Shown here: piece after piece, positions 32,472-40,768 of the stretch
Position numbering within the stretch: position 1 is the stretch's first letter
Layout: the number at the start of each line of letters is the position of its first letter
DNA from: Flavobacterium segetis
Lineage (GTDB): Bacteria > Bacteroidota > Bacteroidia > Flavobacteriales > Flavobacteriaceae
DNA: 64,000 nucleotides
Assembly (NCBI RefSeq): GCF_900129575.1
Contig: NZ_FQWE01000003.1
Span: forward strand, 186,001-250,000
Reading direction: 5' to 3'
Made by a program: the position numbers and the translations under genes
The notes under the pieces: model-generated
What the model was told of the DNA's origin: nothing
Databases searched by the model: none
What the model saw: the letters and a program-made list of their open reading frames with translations, nothing else

Positions 32472-32927
32472 TTAAATAAACTTACGAATGCTCATCATGA
32501 TCCCAATGTGAAGTCCTTCATGGAAATAATTAAAGTCCATCGCCTCATAGACAGTTTTTATTACAAATCCAGTTGACGTAGGGTATTCCTGAAAATCATT
32601 GAACGTTTTAGCAATGAAATCAGCTTCAGTTTTGTCAATTGTTTCTACCAGTAACCGCTGCATTTCATTTAACTCATCCTGCTGCACAATATGCTCTGGT
32701 TTAGTTCCTTTTTTATATTTTTCTACCATTTCGTTAGAAATCATCATTGGTAAACCGGATAGATTGTAGGTTAACATTTGCTGAACAACTATTATATGAC
32801 CAATGTTCCAAATGATGTTGTTATTAAATCCTTCCGGTATTTTATTTAACTGATCTAATGTGTAATTTTGCAGTATTTGGGATATAATTTTTCTACTTGT
32901 TCTGGTAATGTCAAATGTTGAATTCAT
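32472..32927 (-). CDS. DinB superfamily protein
   Basis: 151-residue four-helix metalloenzyme-fold protein of the DinB/YfiT group, which includes thiol-dependent transferases. Start at MNSTFDITRTSRKII (32927); an earlier in-frame Met adds a low-complexity tail. Conserved positions seen are an N-terminal N-I-GH-type helix (IIWNIGHIIVVQQM) and the C-terminal HEGLHIGIMM His pair, which with the first His would form the metal site. Substrate unknown. It ends at the edge of hairpin repeat B and is divergent from the ArsC-like gene. Confidence 0.8.
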   Translation of the reverse strand: MNSTFDITRTSRKIISQILQNYTLDQLNKIPEGFNNNIIWNIGHIIVVQQMLTYNLSGLPMMISNEMVEKYKKGTKPEHIVQQDELNEMQRLLVETIDKTEADFIAKTFNDFQEYPTSTGFVIKTVYEAMDFNYFHEGLHIGIMMSIRKFI

Positions 32928-33009
32928 TTTTATGATTTTTAAATTTTTAATAAAAATAATCATTTTCAGTGTTAAATGAATTTTCTTTGTGCTAAAAAAA
33001 AGTATAAAA

Positions 33010-33366
33010 ATGGATAAAATATATTACCTAGCTTCCTGCGATACCTGTCGAAAAATAATTAAATCATTACCAAAAGATCACAACTTATTCTTTCGCGATA
33101 TTAAGCAAGACCCTATAACCGTTGAAGAATTAGAGCAAATGGTTGAATTATCAGGAAGTTACGAAGCTCTTTTTAGTAAAAAAGCACAATTGTATAAATC
33201 ATTGGATTTAAAAAACAAAGCTTTAACTGAAGCGGATTACAAAAAATATATTTTAGAGCACTACACCTTTTTGAGTCGCCCAGTTTTTATCATCAAAAAT
33301 AAAATCTACATTGGTAATACCCAACAAAATATGCATCAAGTAATGCTCGCTTTTGCTAATGTCTAA
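33010..33366 (+). CDS. ArsC/Spx family protein
   Basis: 118-residue thioredoxin-fold protein of the ArsC/Spx/YffB family. The N-terminal redox motif is ASCDTCRK (CxxC, residues 9-12), followed by RDIKQDPITVEELEQM and the C-terminal SRPVFIIKNKIYIG strand (cis-Pro region RPV). It may be an arsenate reductase-like or a glutathione/thiol-dependent reductase; no arsenic genes are nearby. Start at MDKIYYLASC, because relatives begin here and the frame upstream is A/T filler. It overlaps the EamA gene by 8 bases, so they form an operon. Confidence 0.85.
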   Translation: MDKIYYLASCDTCRKIIKSLPKDHNLFFRDIKQDPITVEELEQMVELSGSYEALFSKKAQLYKSLDLKNKALTEADYKKYILEHYTFLSRPVFIIKNKIYIGNTQQNMHQVMLAFANV

Positions 33367-34255
33367 ACGTAATATTGCATTATTTGGAGCCACATTTGTC
33401 TCCATCATTTACGGAGTCACTTTTACAATTGCTAAAGATGTCATGCCAATATACATTGATGCCTACGGATTTATATTTTTACGTGTAGGCGGGTCCGTAA
33501 TTTTATTTTGGTTAGCTTGGCTTTTTATGCCAAAAGAAAAAATTGCTTTTGCTGATTTTCCTAGAATTATAGCCGCAGCTTTTTTTGGCGTTGCTTTCAA
33601 CATGCTTACTTTTTTTAAGGGTTTGAGTTTGACTTCGCCTATTTCAGCGGCTGTAATTATGGTTACAACGCCTATGATAGTGCTAACATTATCGGCAATA
33701 ATCATGAAAGAGCGTATGAAAAGCCGAATGGTTTTTGGGATTATGTTGGGTTTAATAGGCACTGGTTTCCTTATCCTTTATGGTAAATCAATAGGTAGCG
33801 CAACTGATGCTGGCCTGGGCAATTTTCTCGTTTTACTAAATGCCGTTTCTTACGGATTTTATTTGATCACGGTTAAGAAGTTAATGGATAAATACAATGC
33901 TTTTACATTTGTGAAATGGATTTATTTGTTTGGTTTTTTTATGGTTTTACCTTTTGGCTGGAGCCAATTCCAAGCTGTAAATTGGGAGATAATTCCTGTT
34001 GCAATTAGCTGGAAAATAGCTTTTGTAGTAGTGTTTTCTACTTTTTTGACCTATTTGCTAAATTTACTTTCTATGAGAGAATTGAAACCTACTACCGTTG
34101 CTGTTTTTATTTATTTACAACCTGTGTTTGCAACTATATTCGCTATTAGTCTAGGAAAAGACAACTTGAGTTTTGTTAAAATTGGTTCTGCTATTTTAAT
34201 CTTTGGTGGTGTTTATTTAGTATCCTCACCCAGCCCTTCCAAAAGTGAGAACTAG
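33359..34255 (+). CDS. EamA/DMT family transporter
   Basis: 298-residue inner-membrane protein with ten predicted membrane segments arranged as two EamA repeats (about 8-140 and 155-290), typical of drug/metabolite exporters (RhaT/YdcZ-like). Seen are SIIYGVTFTIAKDVMPIY and LKPTTVAVFIYLQPVFATIFA, the second-repeat Pro-containing helix. Substrate unknown. Start at MSKRNIALFG (33359), overlapping the ArsC stop (ATGTCTAA); a Met two codons upstream is the alternative. Confidence 0.88.
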   Translation: MSKRNIALFGATFVSIIYGVTFTIAKDVMPIYIDAYGFIFLRVGGSVILFWLAWLFMPKEKIAFADFPRIIAAAFFGVAFNMLTFFKGLSLTSPISAAVIMVTTPMIVLTLSAIIMKERMKSRMVFGIMLGLIGTGFLILYGKSIGSATDAGLGNFLVLLNAVSYGFYLITVKKLMDKYNAFTFVKWIYLFGFFMVLPFGWSQFQAVNWEIIPVAISWKIAFVVVFSTFLTYLLNLLSMRELKPTTVAVFIYLQPVFATIFAISLGKDNLSFVKIGSAILIFGGVYLVSSPSPSKSEN

Positions 34256-34267
34256 ATCTATATTGCA

Positions 34268-34300
34268 ATTCCCCTTTGGAAGGCTAGGGGGCTTTTTTTT
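34268..34300 (+). terminator. Terminator of the arsC-eamA operon
   Basis: CCCCT...AGGGG hairpin followed by GCTTTTTTTT, 12 bases after the EamA stop. The T tract abuts the yicC promoter. Confidence 0.65.
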
Positions 34301-34302
34301 AC

Positions 34303-34310
34303 TATCTTTG
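34303..34310 (+). promoter_or_regulatory. Promoter -7 box (TATCTTTG) of yicC-gmk-nadD
   Basis: Perfect TAnnTTTG, 19 bases before the yicC ATG and directly behind the upstream terminator. Confidence 0.65.
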
Positions 34311-34329
34311 CCCTCTTTTAGAAAAATAT

Positions 34330-35190
34330 ATGATACAATCAATGACCGGTTTTGGGAAAGCGACTTTGCAATTACCAACCAAAAAAATAACAGTAGAAGT
34401 AAAATCCTTGAACAGTAAAGGATTAGACTTAAATGTGCGAATGCCTTCACTGTACCGCGAAATGGAATTAGGATTACGCAACCAAATTGCGTTAAAGTTA
34501 GAAAGAGGGAAAATTGATTTTTCTGTTTTTATTGAAAGTACTGCAGAACAAACTTCCACAAAAGTAAATGTTCCAATTGTAAGAGGGTACATAAATCAGT
34601 TAAAGGAGGTTTATGCCGATGCTGACGAAACAGAACTAATGAAAATGGCGGTGCGTATGCCCGATACAATGAAAGTAGAACGTGATGAAATTGATGAAAA
34701 TGACTGGATACAAATCCAAACCGTTATTGAAGAGGCGTTGCAAAACATTTTGACTTTTAGAAGAGATGAGGGAATGTCCCTAGAAAAGGAATTTCAATTA
34801 CGCATAGGAAATATTCGCCAGTATATGACTGAGGCTCTAGAACTTGATCCAGAGCGGGTTCAAGCGATAAAAGATCGTTTGCAAACAGCAATTGCAGAGC
34901 TAAAAGTGAACGTTGATGAAAACCGATTTGAACAAGAATTAATCTATTATTTAGAAAAATTAGACATCACCGAAGAAAAAGTACGTTTAACAAATCACTT
35001 GGATTATTTCCTTGAGACCATCAATGGAACCGAAGCTAACGGTAGAAAATTAGGTTTTATTACCCAAGAAATGGGGCGTGAGATAAATACGATGGGTTCT
35101 AAATCCAATCATGCTCAAATGCAAAAATTAGTAGTGCAAATGAAGGATGAGTTAGAAAAAATTAAAGAGCAGGTATTAAACGTTTTATAA
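34330..35190 (+). CDS. yicC: YicC/YloC family endoribonuclease
   Basis: 286-residue YicC-like protein. The start MIQSMTGFGKA is the family signature (Met-Thr-Gly-[FY]-[AG]). The N-terminal domain ends about residue 150. A coiled-coil C-terminal DUF1732 domain (DENRFEQELIYYLEKLDITEE, NGTEANGRKLGFITQEMGREINTMGSK, each split by family blocks) follows. YicC of E. coli is an endoribonuclease implicated in sRNA turnover. The neighbouring gmk is the usual partner in many bacteria. A heptamer repeat array separates it from gmk. Confidence 0.95.
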   Translation: MIQSMTGFGKATLQLPTKKITVEVKSLNSKGLDLNVRMPSLYREMELGLRNQIALKLERGKIDFSVFIESTAEQTSTKVNVPIVRGYINQLKEVYADADETELMKMAVRMPDTMKVERDEIDENDWIQIQTVIEEALQNILTFRRDEGMSLEKEFQLRIGNIRQYMTEALELDPERVQAIKDRLQTAIAELKVNVDENRFEQELIYYLEKLDITEEKVRLTNHLDYFLETINGTEANGRKLGFITQEMGREINTMGSKSNHAQMQKLVVQMKDELEKIKEQVLNVL

Positions 35191-35196
35191 GTAAAC

Positions 35197-35252
35197 CGTA
35201 AATCGTGATTCGTATTTAGCCAATCACTATTCACTATTGACTATTGACTAAA
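35197..35252. repeat. Heptamer repeat array, yicC-gmk spacer
   Basis: Eight consecutive 7-base units: CGTAAAT, CGTGATT, CGTATTT, AGCCAAT, CACTATT, CACTATT, GACTATT, GACTAAA. The array ends one base before the gmk ATG. GTGATT (35205-35210) and AATCAC (35222-35227) are inverted. Confidence 0.8.
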
Positions 35253-35253
35253 A

Positions 35254-35823
35254 ATGAAAAAAGGAAAATTAATCGTATTCTCGGCACCATCAGGATCAGG
35301 AAAAACAACTATAGTTAGGCATTTATTAGGACAATCAGATTTAAATTTGGAATTCTCAATTTCGGCAGCGTCGAGGGAATCTAGAGGAGAAGAAACTAAT
35401 GGCAAAGATTATTATTTCATTTCTACAGAAGAATTTAAAAAGCACATTAAAAATGAAGACTTTTTAGAATGGGAGGAAGTGTATCGAGATAATTTTTACG
35501 GAACATTGAAAAGCGAAGTAGAACGTATTTGGGCTCTGGGTAAAAACGTTATTTTTGATATTGATGTAGCAGGAGGATTGCGTATTAAAAGTAAATTTCC
35601 AAATGAAACTTTAGCCGTTTTTGTAAAACCTCCAAGCATCGATGAACTAAAGATCAGATTAAAAAAGCGTTCCACTGAAAGTGATGACAAAATAAATATG
35701 CGAATTGCAAAAGCTTCTGTTGAGCTAGCCACCGCACCACAATTTGACGTTGTTATTAAAAATTATGATTTACAAGTTGCTTTAGAAGAAGCACATCAAT
35801 TGGTGAAGGATTTCATCAGTTAG
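35254..35823 (+). CDS. gmk: Guanylate kinase
   Basis: ATP-dependent GMP kinase of purine nucleotide synthesis, 189 residues. The P-loop is SAPSGSGKTTI (residues 9-19). The GMP-binding region is SAASRESRGEETNGKDYYF, followed by the FLEWEEVYRDNFYGTLKSEV block and FDIDVAGGLRIK. Both the start and the stop codon are bounded by heptamer repeat arrays; the TAG stop is the first three bases of the array at 35821-35869. Confidence 0.97.
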   Translation: MKKGKLIVFSAPSGSGKTTIVRHLLGQSDLNLEFSISAASRESRGEETNGKDYYFISTEEFKKHIKNEDFLEWEEVYRDNFYGTLKSEVERIWALGKNVIFDIDVAGGLRIKSKFPNETLAVFVKPPSIDELKIRLKKRSTESDDKINMRIAKASVELATAPQFDVVIKNYDLQVALEEAHQLVKDFIS

Positions 35824-35869
35824 TGATTAGTTACTAATCACTAGTCACTAATTACTAGTCACTAAAAAA
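35821..35869. repeat. Heptamer repeat array, exactly 7 x 7 bases between gmk stop and nadD start
   Basis: TAGTGAT, TAGTTAC, TAATCAC, TAGTCAC, TAATTAC, TAGTCAC, TAAAAAA. It begins with the gmk TAG and ends at the base before the nadD ATG. TAGTGATTAGT (35821-35831) and ACTAATCACTA (35833-35843) form a perfect inverted repeat. Confidence 0.85.
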
Positions 35870-36451
35870 ATGAAAATAGGACTCTACTTCGGAACATTCA
35901 ATCCCATTCATATCGGGCATCTGATTATTGCCAATCACATGGCTGAATATTCTAATTTAGACCAAATCTGGATGGTGGTGACACCGCATAATCCGCTGAA
36001 AAAGAAAAGTGCTTTACTTGATGATTACCATCGTTTACAAATGGTGCATCTTGCAACTGAGGATTACCCTAAAATTAAACCTTCGGATATTGAATTTAAA
36101 TTACTACAACCTAATTACACGGTAAATACGTTAGCTCATTTACAAGAAAAATATCCAAATCATGAGTTTTCATTGATAATGGGTGAAGACAATTTGAAAT
36201 CATTTCATAAATGGAAAAACTATGAAATAATTTTAGATCGCCACGAAATTTATGTTTATCCCAGACTATCTGACGAAAAAGATATTTTAAAATTAAAAAA
36301 CCATCCAAAAATTCATTTAGTCGATGCGCCAATAGTAGAAATAGCATCAACCTTTATTCGAGAAAATATTAAAAAAGGCAAAAATATTCGACCTCTGTTA
36401 CCTCCAAAAGTTTGGGATTATATTGATCATAATAACTTTTATAGGAAGTAA
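35870..36451 (+). CDS. nadD: Nicotinate-nucleotide adenylyltransferase
   Basis: Adenylates nicotinate mononucleotide to form deamido-NAD, the penultimate NAD synthesis step. 193 residues. Nucleotidyltransferase motif GTFNPIHIGHLIIANH (residues 8-23), the substrate region PHNPLKKKSALL, and the C-terminal APIVEIASTFIREN (ISSTxIR-type) motif are present. Relevant to the kynurenine-type genes in the window, which could feed de novo NAD synthesis through quinolinate. Confidence 0.96.
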   Translation: MKIGLYFGTFNPIHIGHLIIANHMAEYSNLDQIWMVVTPHNPLKKKSALLDDYHRLQMVHLATEDYPKIKPSDIEFKLLQPNYTVNTLAHLQEKYPNHEFSLIMGEDNLKSFHKWKNYEIILDRHEIYVYPRLSDEKDILKLKNHPKIHLVDAPIVEIASTFIRENIKKGKNIRPLLPPKVWDYIDHNNFYRK

Positions 36452-36454
36452 TCA

Positions 36455-37348
36455 CTACAACAAATTTTTAAGTTTAAGTTCTATTTTATCAAAAATAGCT
36501 TTTAGATTTTCCTTCTTATTGGACAGTAAAAAAACTTCGGTGTGGGGCATATCTTTACTATCCCACAGTAGTTGAATCTTGTTTTCTAGAATAAAATTCT
36601 TAGCGTTTATATTCCATACAACTGCTACTCCTGTATTCTTCGCAATAATTTCTAACATTTCATATTCTGATGGAATAATATAATTGGGAATCATTGAAGG
36701 TCTTTTTTTATTAAAAACATGCAACCAGAATAATTTTATATGCGGAATTTGGGCATCATGGCTAAACCATTTTTGCTCGTTTAACCAATTTTCGGTTGCA
36801 TCAAAATTTTTACTTTTAATATTACTCTTTAGAATGGTTAAGTCAATAGTATTAGAACCAACAATGATTTGCTTTATTTCTCCAAGCTTTTTCTGTATCG
36901 TATCAAATGTATCATATCTTTTAGTTACCACTGCAAAATCGAGTTTTTTAGAGTCAACTAATTCAAATAGCACATCATTTTCATGAAAACTAAAATCAAT
37001 AAAATCAAACTCGGAAACCAATGTACTTGCTATACTACTCATTAAATGTTTTGAAATTCCAACTGATATCAATCGATTAGCATCAAATGCTTTGGCCCTA
37101 AAACCATTCTCCACATTTTCTAATCGTTCAAGAGCCTCAATAATTAAATTATTGAGTAACTTAGCGTAATCTGTTGGCTCGACACCTTTTGACCTTCTAA
37201 TGAAAAGTTTATAACCTACATGTGCTTCCAACATTGATATTTGCTGACTAACAGCAGGTTGACTGATAAATAATTCTTTTGCTGCCAAAGAAAAATTTCC
37301 GTTTTTATAAACAGATTTAAAAGTTCGGTACCATTCTAGATTTGTCAT
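36455..37348 (-). CDS. LysR family transcriptional regulator
   Basis: 297-residue LysR-type regulator. An N-terminal winged HTH (residues 2-60) contains NFSLAAKELFISQPAVSQQISMLE-type sequence, and a C-terminal substrate-binding domain runs from about 90 to 295. It is divergent from the DJ-1/alcohol dehydrogenase operon with an 86-base shared spacer. By the usual LysR arrangement it probably controls that operon and itself. The inducer is unknown; a reactive carbonyl is plausible from the target genes. Candidate binding dyad at 37362-37376. Confidence 0.93.
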   Translation of the reverse strand: MTNLEWYRTFKSVYKNGNFSLAAKELFISQPAVSQQISMLEAHVGYKLFIRRSKGVEPTDYAKLLNNLIIEALERLENVENGFRAKAFDANRLISVGISKHLMSSIASTLVSEFDFIDFSFHENDVLFELVDSKKLDFAVVTKRYDTFDTIQKKLGEIKQIIVGSNTIDLTILKSNIKSKNFDATENWLNEQKWFSHDAQIPHIKLFWLHVFNKKRPSMIPNYIIPSEYEMLEIIAKNTGVAVVWNINAKNFILENKIQLLWDSKDMPHTEVFLLSNKKENLKAIFDKIELKLKNLL

Positions 37349-37361
37349 GATATAAATTTAC

Positions 37362-37376
37362 TTATCACAAACATAA
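37362..37376. promoter_or_regulatory. Candidate LysR-type operator
   Basis: Dyad TTAT-N7-ATAA in the divergent lysR/DJ-1 spacer. It has the T-N11-A-like geometry of LysR boxes and lies 34 bases upstream of the DJ-1 -7 box. Confidence 0.35.
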
Positions 37377-37409
37377 CTTAAATTATTTTTACTAATAGCA
37401 TATAAGCCT

Positions 37410-37417
37410 TAAATTTG
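37410..37417 (+). promoter_or_regulatory. Promoter -7 box (TAAATTTG) of the DJ-1/alcohol dehydrogenase operon
   Basis: Perfect TAnnTTTG, 17 bases before the DJ-1 gene ATG at 37435. Confidence 0.65.
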
Positions 37418-37434
37418 CAATCAACAAAAAAGTT

Positions 37435-38205
37435 ATGAGGAAAATTGCTCTATTATCAATCATAGTATTAACATTAAGTTGCATTCCTGCAACTGCACAG
37501 AAACAAAATAAAAAAGTTATGAAAAAAGTATTATTTGTTCTTACAAGTCACGATAAACTTGGAGACACAGGAGAAAAAACAGGATTTTGGGTTGAAGAAT
37601 TTGCAGCTCCTTATTATGAACTATCGGATAAAGGGGTTCAAATTGACATTGCATCGCCCCTAGGAGGACAGCCGCCAATTGATCCAAAAAGTGATGATGC
37701 ATCTGCAGCTACTGAAGATACTAAAAGGTTTGATAAAGATACTGAACTACAAGCCAAACTAAGTAAAACACATAAACTAGCTGAGGTTAATCAAGCTGAT
37801 TACGATGCTGTATTTTATCCTGGAGGACATGGACCACTATGGGATTTAGCAGATGACAAAAACTCAATTGCGCTGATTGAAGCATTTTATAACAATGACA
37901 AACCAGTGGCTTTTGTATGTCACTCTCCTGCTGCATTAAAAAATGTAAAGGTAAATGGTGAGTATTTAGTAAAAGGTAAAAAATTAACTGGTTTTTCTAA
38001 TAGCGAAGAAGAAGCGGTAGGTTTAACTAAAGTTGTTCCATTTTTACTAGAGGATGCTTTGCAGGCAAATGGAGCCACTTACTCAAAAATTGGTGATTGG
38101 CAACCATACGCAATTGAAGATGGGTTGTTAATTACTGGTCAAAATCCAGCGTCGTCTAAACTCGTTGCCGAAAAATTATTGAATAAATTGAATCTAAAAA
38201 AATAA
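37435..38205 (+). CDS. DJ-1/PfpI (Hsp31-like) family protein, probably exported
   Basis: 256-residue member of the DJ-1/PfpI superfamily with the Hsp31/glyoxalase III-type architecture. The catalytic Cys is in VAFVCHSPAALKN, the acidic partner in GFWVEEFAAPY, and the GG motif in VFYPGGHGPLWDL. Such proteins hydrate methylglyoxal to lactate or act as chaperones. Unusually, it carries an N-terminal signal sequence (ALLSIIVLTLSCIPATAQ; either lipobox TLSC or cleavage after TAQ), predicting a periplasmic or lipoprotein form. An internal Met at MKKVLFVLTSH would give a cytosolic form. The YqhD-like gene follows after 4 bases. Confidence 0.88.
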   Translation: MRKIALLSIIVLTLSCIPATAQKQNKKVMKKVLFVLTSHDKLGDTGEKTGFWVEEFAAPYYELSDKGVQIDIASPLGGQPPIDPKSDDASAATEDTKRFDKDTELQAKLSKTHKLAEVNQADYDAVFYPGGHGPLWDLADDKNSIALIEAFYNNDKPVAFVCHSPAALKNVKVNGEYLVKGKKLTGFSNSEEEAVGLTKVVPFLLEDALQANGATYSKIGDWQPYAIEDGLLITGQNPASSKLVAEKLLNKLNLKK

Positions 38206-38209
38206 TATC

Positions 38210-39373
38210 ATGATAAATTTCGAATTATACAACCCTACCAATTTAATTTTTGGGAAAGGACAAATGGAAAAACTAGCGTCATTAGTACCAAAGGGAGCAA
38301 AAATCCTATTGGCTTATGGAGGTGGAAGTATTTTTAAAAATGGTATTCACGAGCAAGTAATTAAAAATTTAAAGGATTTTGAAATTATTGAATTTGGAGG
38401 TATTGAGCCTAACCCTCATTTTGAGACTTTAATGAAAGCGGTTGCTGTAATAAAGGAGAAAAAAATCGATTTTATACTTGCTGTAGGTGGTGGATCAGTA
38501 ATTGACGGAGTAAAATTCATGTCGGCTGCTGCACATTTTGACGGAAATCCAATGGAAATTTTACAAAAAAAGCTCCTAATAAAAGATTTATCTAAAGTAG
38601 TGCCTTTTGGAACGATATTGACATTGCCGGCAACAGGAAGCGAAATGAATTCAGGAGCGGTAGTCACTATTCAATCTACTCAAGAGAAGTTAGCTTTTGG
38701 TGGTTCAGCACTGTTTCCAAAATTTTCTATTTGTGACCCTACAGTGATAGAGTCATTACCAAAAAGACAATTACAAAACGGAGTAATTGATGCCTATACA
38801 CACGTTTTAGAACAATATTTAACTTATCCGCATGATGGTTTTTTACAAGATAGAATTGCTGAAAGTATTATTCAAACATTAATTCAAATAGGACCTGATG
38901 TAGTTGAAAACCCAAAAGATTATGCCCTCGCCTCTAATTTTATGTGGAGTTGCACGATGGCTTTAAATGGTTTGATTCAAAAAGGAGTACCATCAGATTG
39001 GGCAACACACATGATAGGTCATGAATTAACAGCTTTATATGGTATTGATCATGCCAGAACACTAGCTGTTGTAGGTCCAAATCTATACCGCGTCATGTTT
39101 GAAACTAAAAAAGGGAAATTAGCACAATACGGAAAACGTATTTTTAATTTAACAGGAACTGACGAGGAAATTGCAAATGAAGCAATTAAAAAGACAGTAG
39201 AATTTTTCCACACAATGGGAATGGATACTAAATTATCAGATTATACTAAGGATTATAATAAGACTGCTTCCTTCATCGTTGATCGTTTTAAAGAAAGAGG
39301 ATGGTTAGGACTAGGTGAAAAACAAAATATTACCTTAGAAAAAGTCAAAGAAATAGTTGAAATGAGCTATTAA
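38210..39373 (+). CDS. Iron-containing alcohol dehydrogenase, YqhD/BDH type
   Basis: 387-residue metal-dependent alcohol dehydrogenase of group III, closest by pattern to NADP(H)-dependent YqhD/butanol dehydrogenases that reduce aldehydes. Motifs are the cofactor loop ILAVGGGSVIDGVKFM, LPATGSEMNSGAVVT, and metal ligands in DAYTHVLEQYL and GHELTALYGIDHARTLA (His residues). It is co-transcribed with the DJ-1 gene and presumably LysR-controlled, which parallels the regulator-linked yqhD of E. coli. Terminator at 39401-39436. Confidence 0.92.
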   Translation: MINFELYNPTNLIFGKGQMEKLASLVPKGAKILLAYGGGSIFKNGIHEQVIKNLKDFEIIEFGGIEPNPHFETLMKAVAVIKEKKIDFILAVGGGSVIDGVKFMSAAAHFDGNPMEILQKKLLIKDLSKVVPFGTILTLPATGSEMNSGAVVTIQSTQEKLAFGGSALFPKFSICDPTVIESLPKRQLQNGVIDAYTHVLEQYLTYPHDGFLQDRIAESIIQTLIQIGPDVVENPKDYALASNFMWSCTMALNGLIQKGVPSDWATHMIGHELTALYGIDHARTLAVVGPNLYRVMFETKKGKLAQYGKRIFNLTGTDEEIANEAIKKTVEFFHTMGMDTKLSDYTKDYNKTASFIVDRFKERGWLGLGEKQNITLEKVKEIVEMSY

Positions 39374-39400
39374 TGATCATTAGTGGCTTATTTATAAATA

Positions 39401-39436
39401 AAAAGGCGTCTTCCGATAAAATGGAAGACGCCTTTT
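39401..39436. terminator. Strong terminator after the DJ-1/alcohol dehydrogenase operon
   Basis: AAAAGGCGTCTTCC/GGAAGACGCCTTTT perfect 14-bp stem with an 8-base loop, flanked by A and T runs. Confidence 0.85.
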
Positions 39437-39568
39437 ACAGTTCAAAAAATATACTAACTAACTAATTCTAATCTCTTAAAAATGTTAAAATAAAAAACAA
39501 TATACAATCATAACTTAAAATCATTACCATTATTGTTATAAACATTAAATTTTAATATTAATATGACA
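39437..39568. other. Intergenic stretch upstream of gpsA, no gene seen
   Basis: AT-rich, with a CTAACTAACTAA run just behind the terminator. The spacer after the 5976-6004 terminator has a similar CTATTAACTAACC stretch. No ORF or known RNA recognised. A TACTTTTG box at 39569-39576 follows. Confidence 0.35.
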
Positions 39569-39653
39569 TACTTTTGTCAAATAAAATCTTAAAGGCTCGA
39601 AAACACTGGGCTAAACGTTTTGATTAATTTTTTTTAATTGATAGTTTTTTAAG

Positions 39654-39661
39654 TACTTTTG
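39654..39661 (+). promoter_or_regulatory. Promoter -7 box (TACTTTTG) of gpsA
   Basis: Perfect TAnnTTTG, 17 bases before the ATG. An identical box 85 bases upstream (39569-39576) may be a second promoter. Confidence 0.65.
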
Positions 39662-39678
39662 AATAAATCGAATAAAAA

Positions 39679-40674
39679 ATGGCTGATAAAATTAAATTTG
39701 CAGTAATTGGTGGTGGAAGTTGGGCAACTGCTATTGCTAAAATGCTATGTGTAAACTTAAGCGAAATTTCATGGTACATGCGAAATGAAGCTGCAATTGA
39801 GCATATTAAAACTTACAAGCACAATCCAAATTATTTAAGCTCAGTAGAATTTGATATAAAGAAATTAAAATTAACTAGTGACATTAATGAGGCTATTGCC
39901 TATGCTGATTATATAATATTTGCAATTCCATCTGCTTTTCTAGATGCCGAATTAGAAAAACTAACAGTTTCACTTGAAAATAAAATTATTTTTTCAGCTA
40001 TTAAGGGAATTGTTCCTGAAACAAGTTTGATTGTAGGTGAACATTTTCATGTAAAATATGATATTCCGTACTACAATATTGGTGTAATCACTGGTCCATG
40101 TCACGCTGAAGAAGTGGCACTAGAACGATTATCCTATCTTACCATTGCATGCGGTGATCCAGATAAAGCTGCGGTCGTAGCGAAAAATTTATCTGGAAAT
40201 TATATCAAAACTAAAATTACTGATGATATAATAGGAACAGAATATGCTGCAATGCTTAAAAACATCTATGCGATTGCTGCGGGAATTGCACATGGTTTAG
40301 GCTATGGCGATAATTTTCAATCGGTTTTGATGAGTAATGGTATTCGTGAGATGAAAAAATTCATCAAAAAAGTACACAAAATGAAACGTAACATCAATGA
40401 TTCAGCTTATTTAGGCGATTTATTAGTTACAGGTTATTCTATCTTTTCTCGTAATAGAATGTTTGGAAACATGATTGGTAAAGGATATACGGTCAAATCA
40501 GCAATGATGGAAATGAGCATGGTTGCTGAGGGTTATTACGCCGTAAAAAGCGCCTATAAACTAAACCAAGCTTATGGTGCGAAAACACCAATAATCGATG
40601 CAGTATACAGTATTTTATATGAAGGAAAAGATGCTAAAACTGTATTTAAGAAATTAACGGATCAATTAGATTAA
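39679..40674 (+). CDS. gpsA: Glycerol-3-phosphate dehydrogenase [NAD(P)+]
   Basis: Reduces dihydroxyacetone phosphate to sn-glycerol-3-phosphate for phospholipid synthesis. 331 residues. The Rossmann motif is VIGGGSWATAIAKML at the N-terminus. The catalytic region is VITGPCHAEEVALERLSYLTIA, with the usual Lys in EYAAMLKNIYAIAAGIAHGLGYGDN. In the family GPSHAEEV is more usual; here GPCHAEEV has Cys for Ser. Monocistronic; terminator at 40698-40757. Confidence 0.95.
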   Translation: MADKIKFAVIGGGSWATAIAKMLCVNLSEISWYMRNEAAIEHIKTYKHNPNYLSSVEFDIKKLKLTSDINEAIAYADYIIFAIPSAFLDAELEKLTVSLENKIIFSAIKGIVPETSLIVGEHFHVKYDIPYYNIGVITGPCHAEEVALERLSYLTIACGDPDKAAVVAKNLSGNYIKTKITDDIIGTEYAAMLKNIYAIAAGIAHGLGYGDNFQSVLMSNGIREMKKFIKKVHKMKRNINDSAYLGDLLVTGYSIFSRNRMFGNMIGKGYTVKSAMMEMSMVAEGYYAVKSAYKLNQAYGAKTPIIDAVYSILYEGKDAKTVFKKLTDQLD

Positions 40675-40697
40675 TAATCTTTTTTCAACAGGAAATT

Positions 40698-40757
40698 AAA
40701 AAACCGCAAATTCACAGCTTAAAATATAAAAGCTGCGAAGTTGCGGTTTTCTTTTTT
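40698..40757. terminator. Bidirectional terminator between gpsA and the 135-aa gene
   Basis: AAAACCGCAA...CAGCTT/AAGCTG...TTGCGGTTTT two-part stem with flanking A/T tracts between convergent genes. Confidence 0.8.
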
Positions 40758-40768
40758 CAGGAAGTGTT

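Noticed and set aside
35197..35869. Repeat arrays as a CRISPR
   Set aside because: Units are 7 bases, contiguous and degenerate, with no unique spacers and no cas genes.
39437..39520. CTAACTAACTAA run behind the terminator as part of a second small RNA, as at 6005-6030
   Set aside because: The similarity is about ten bases. No perfect promoter box on the minus strand would start such a transcript.
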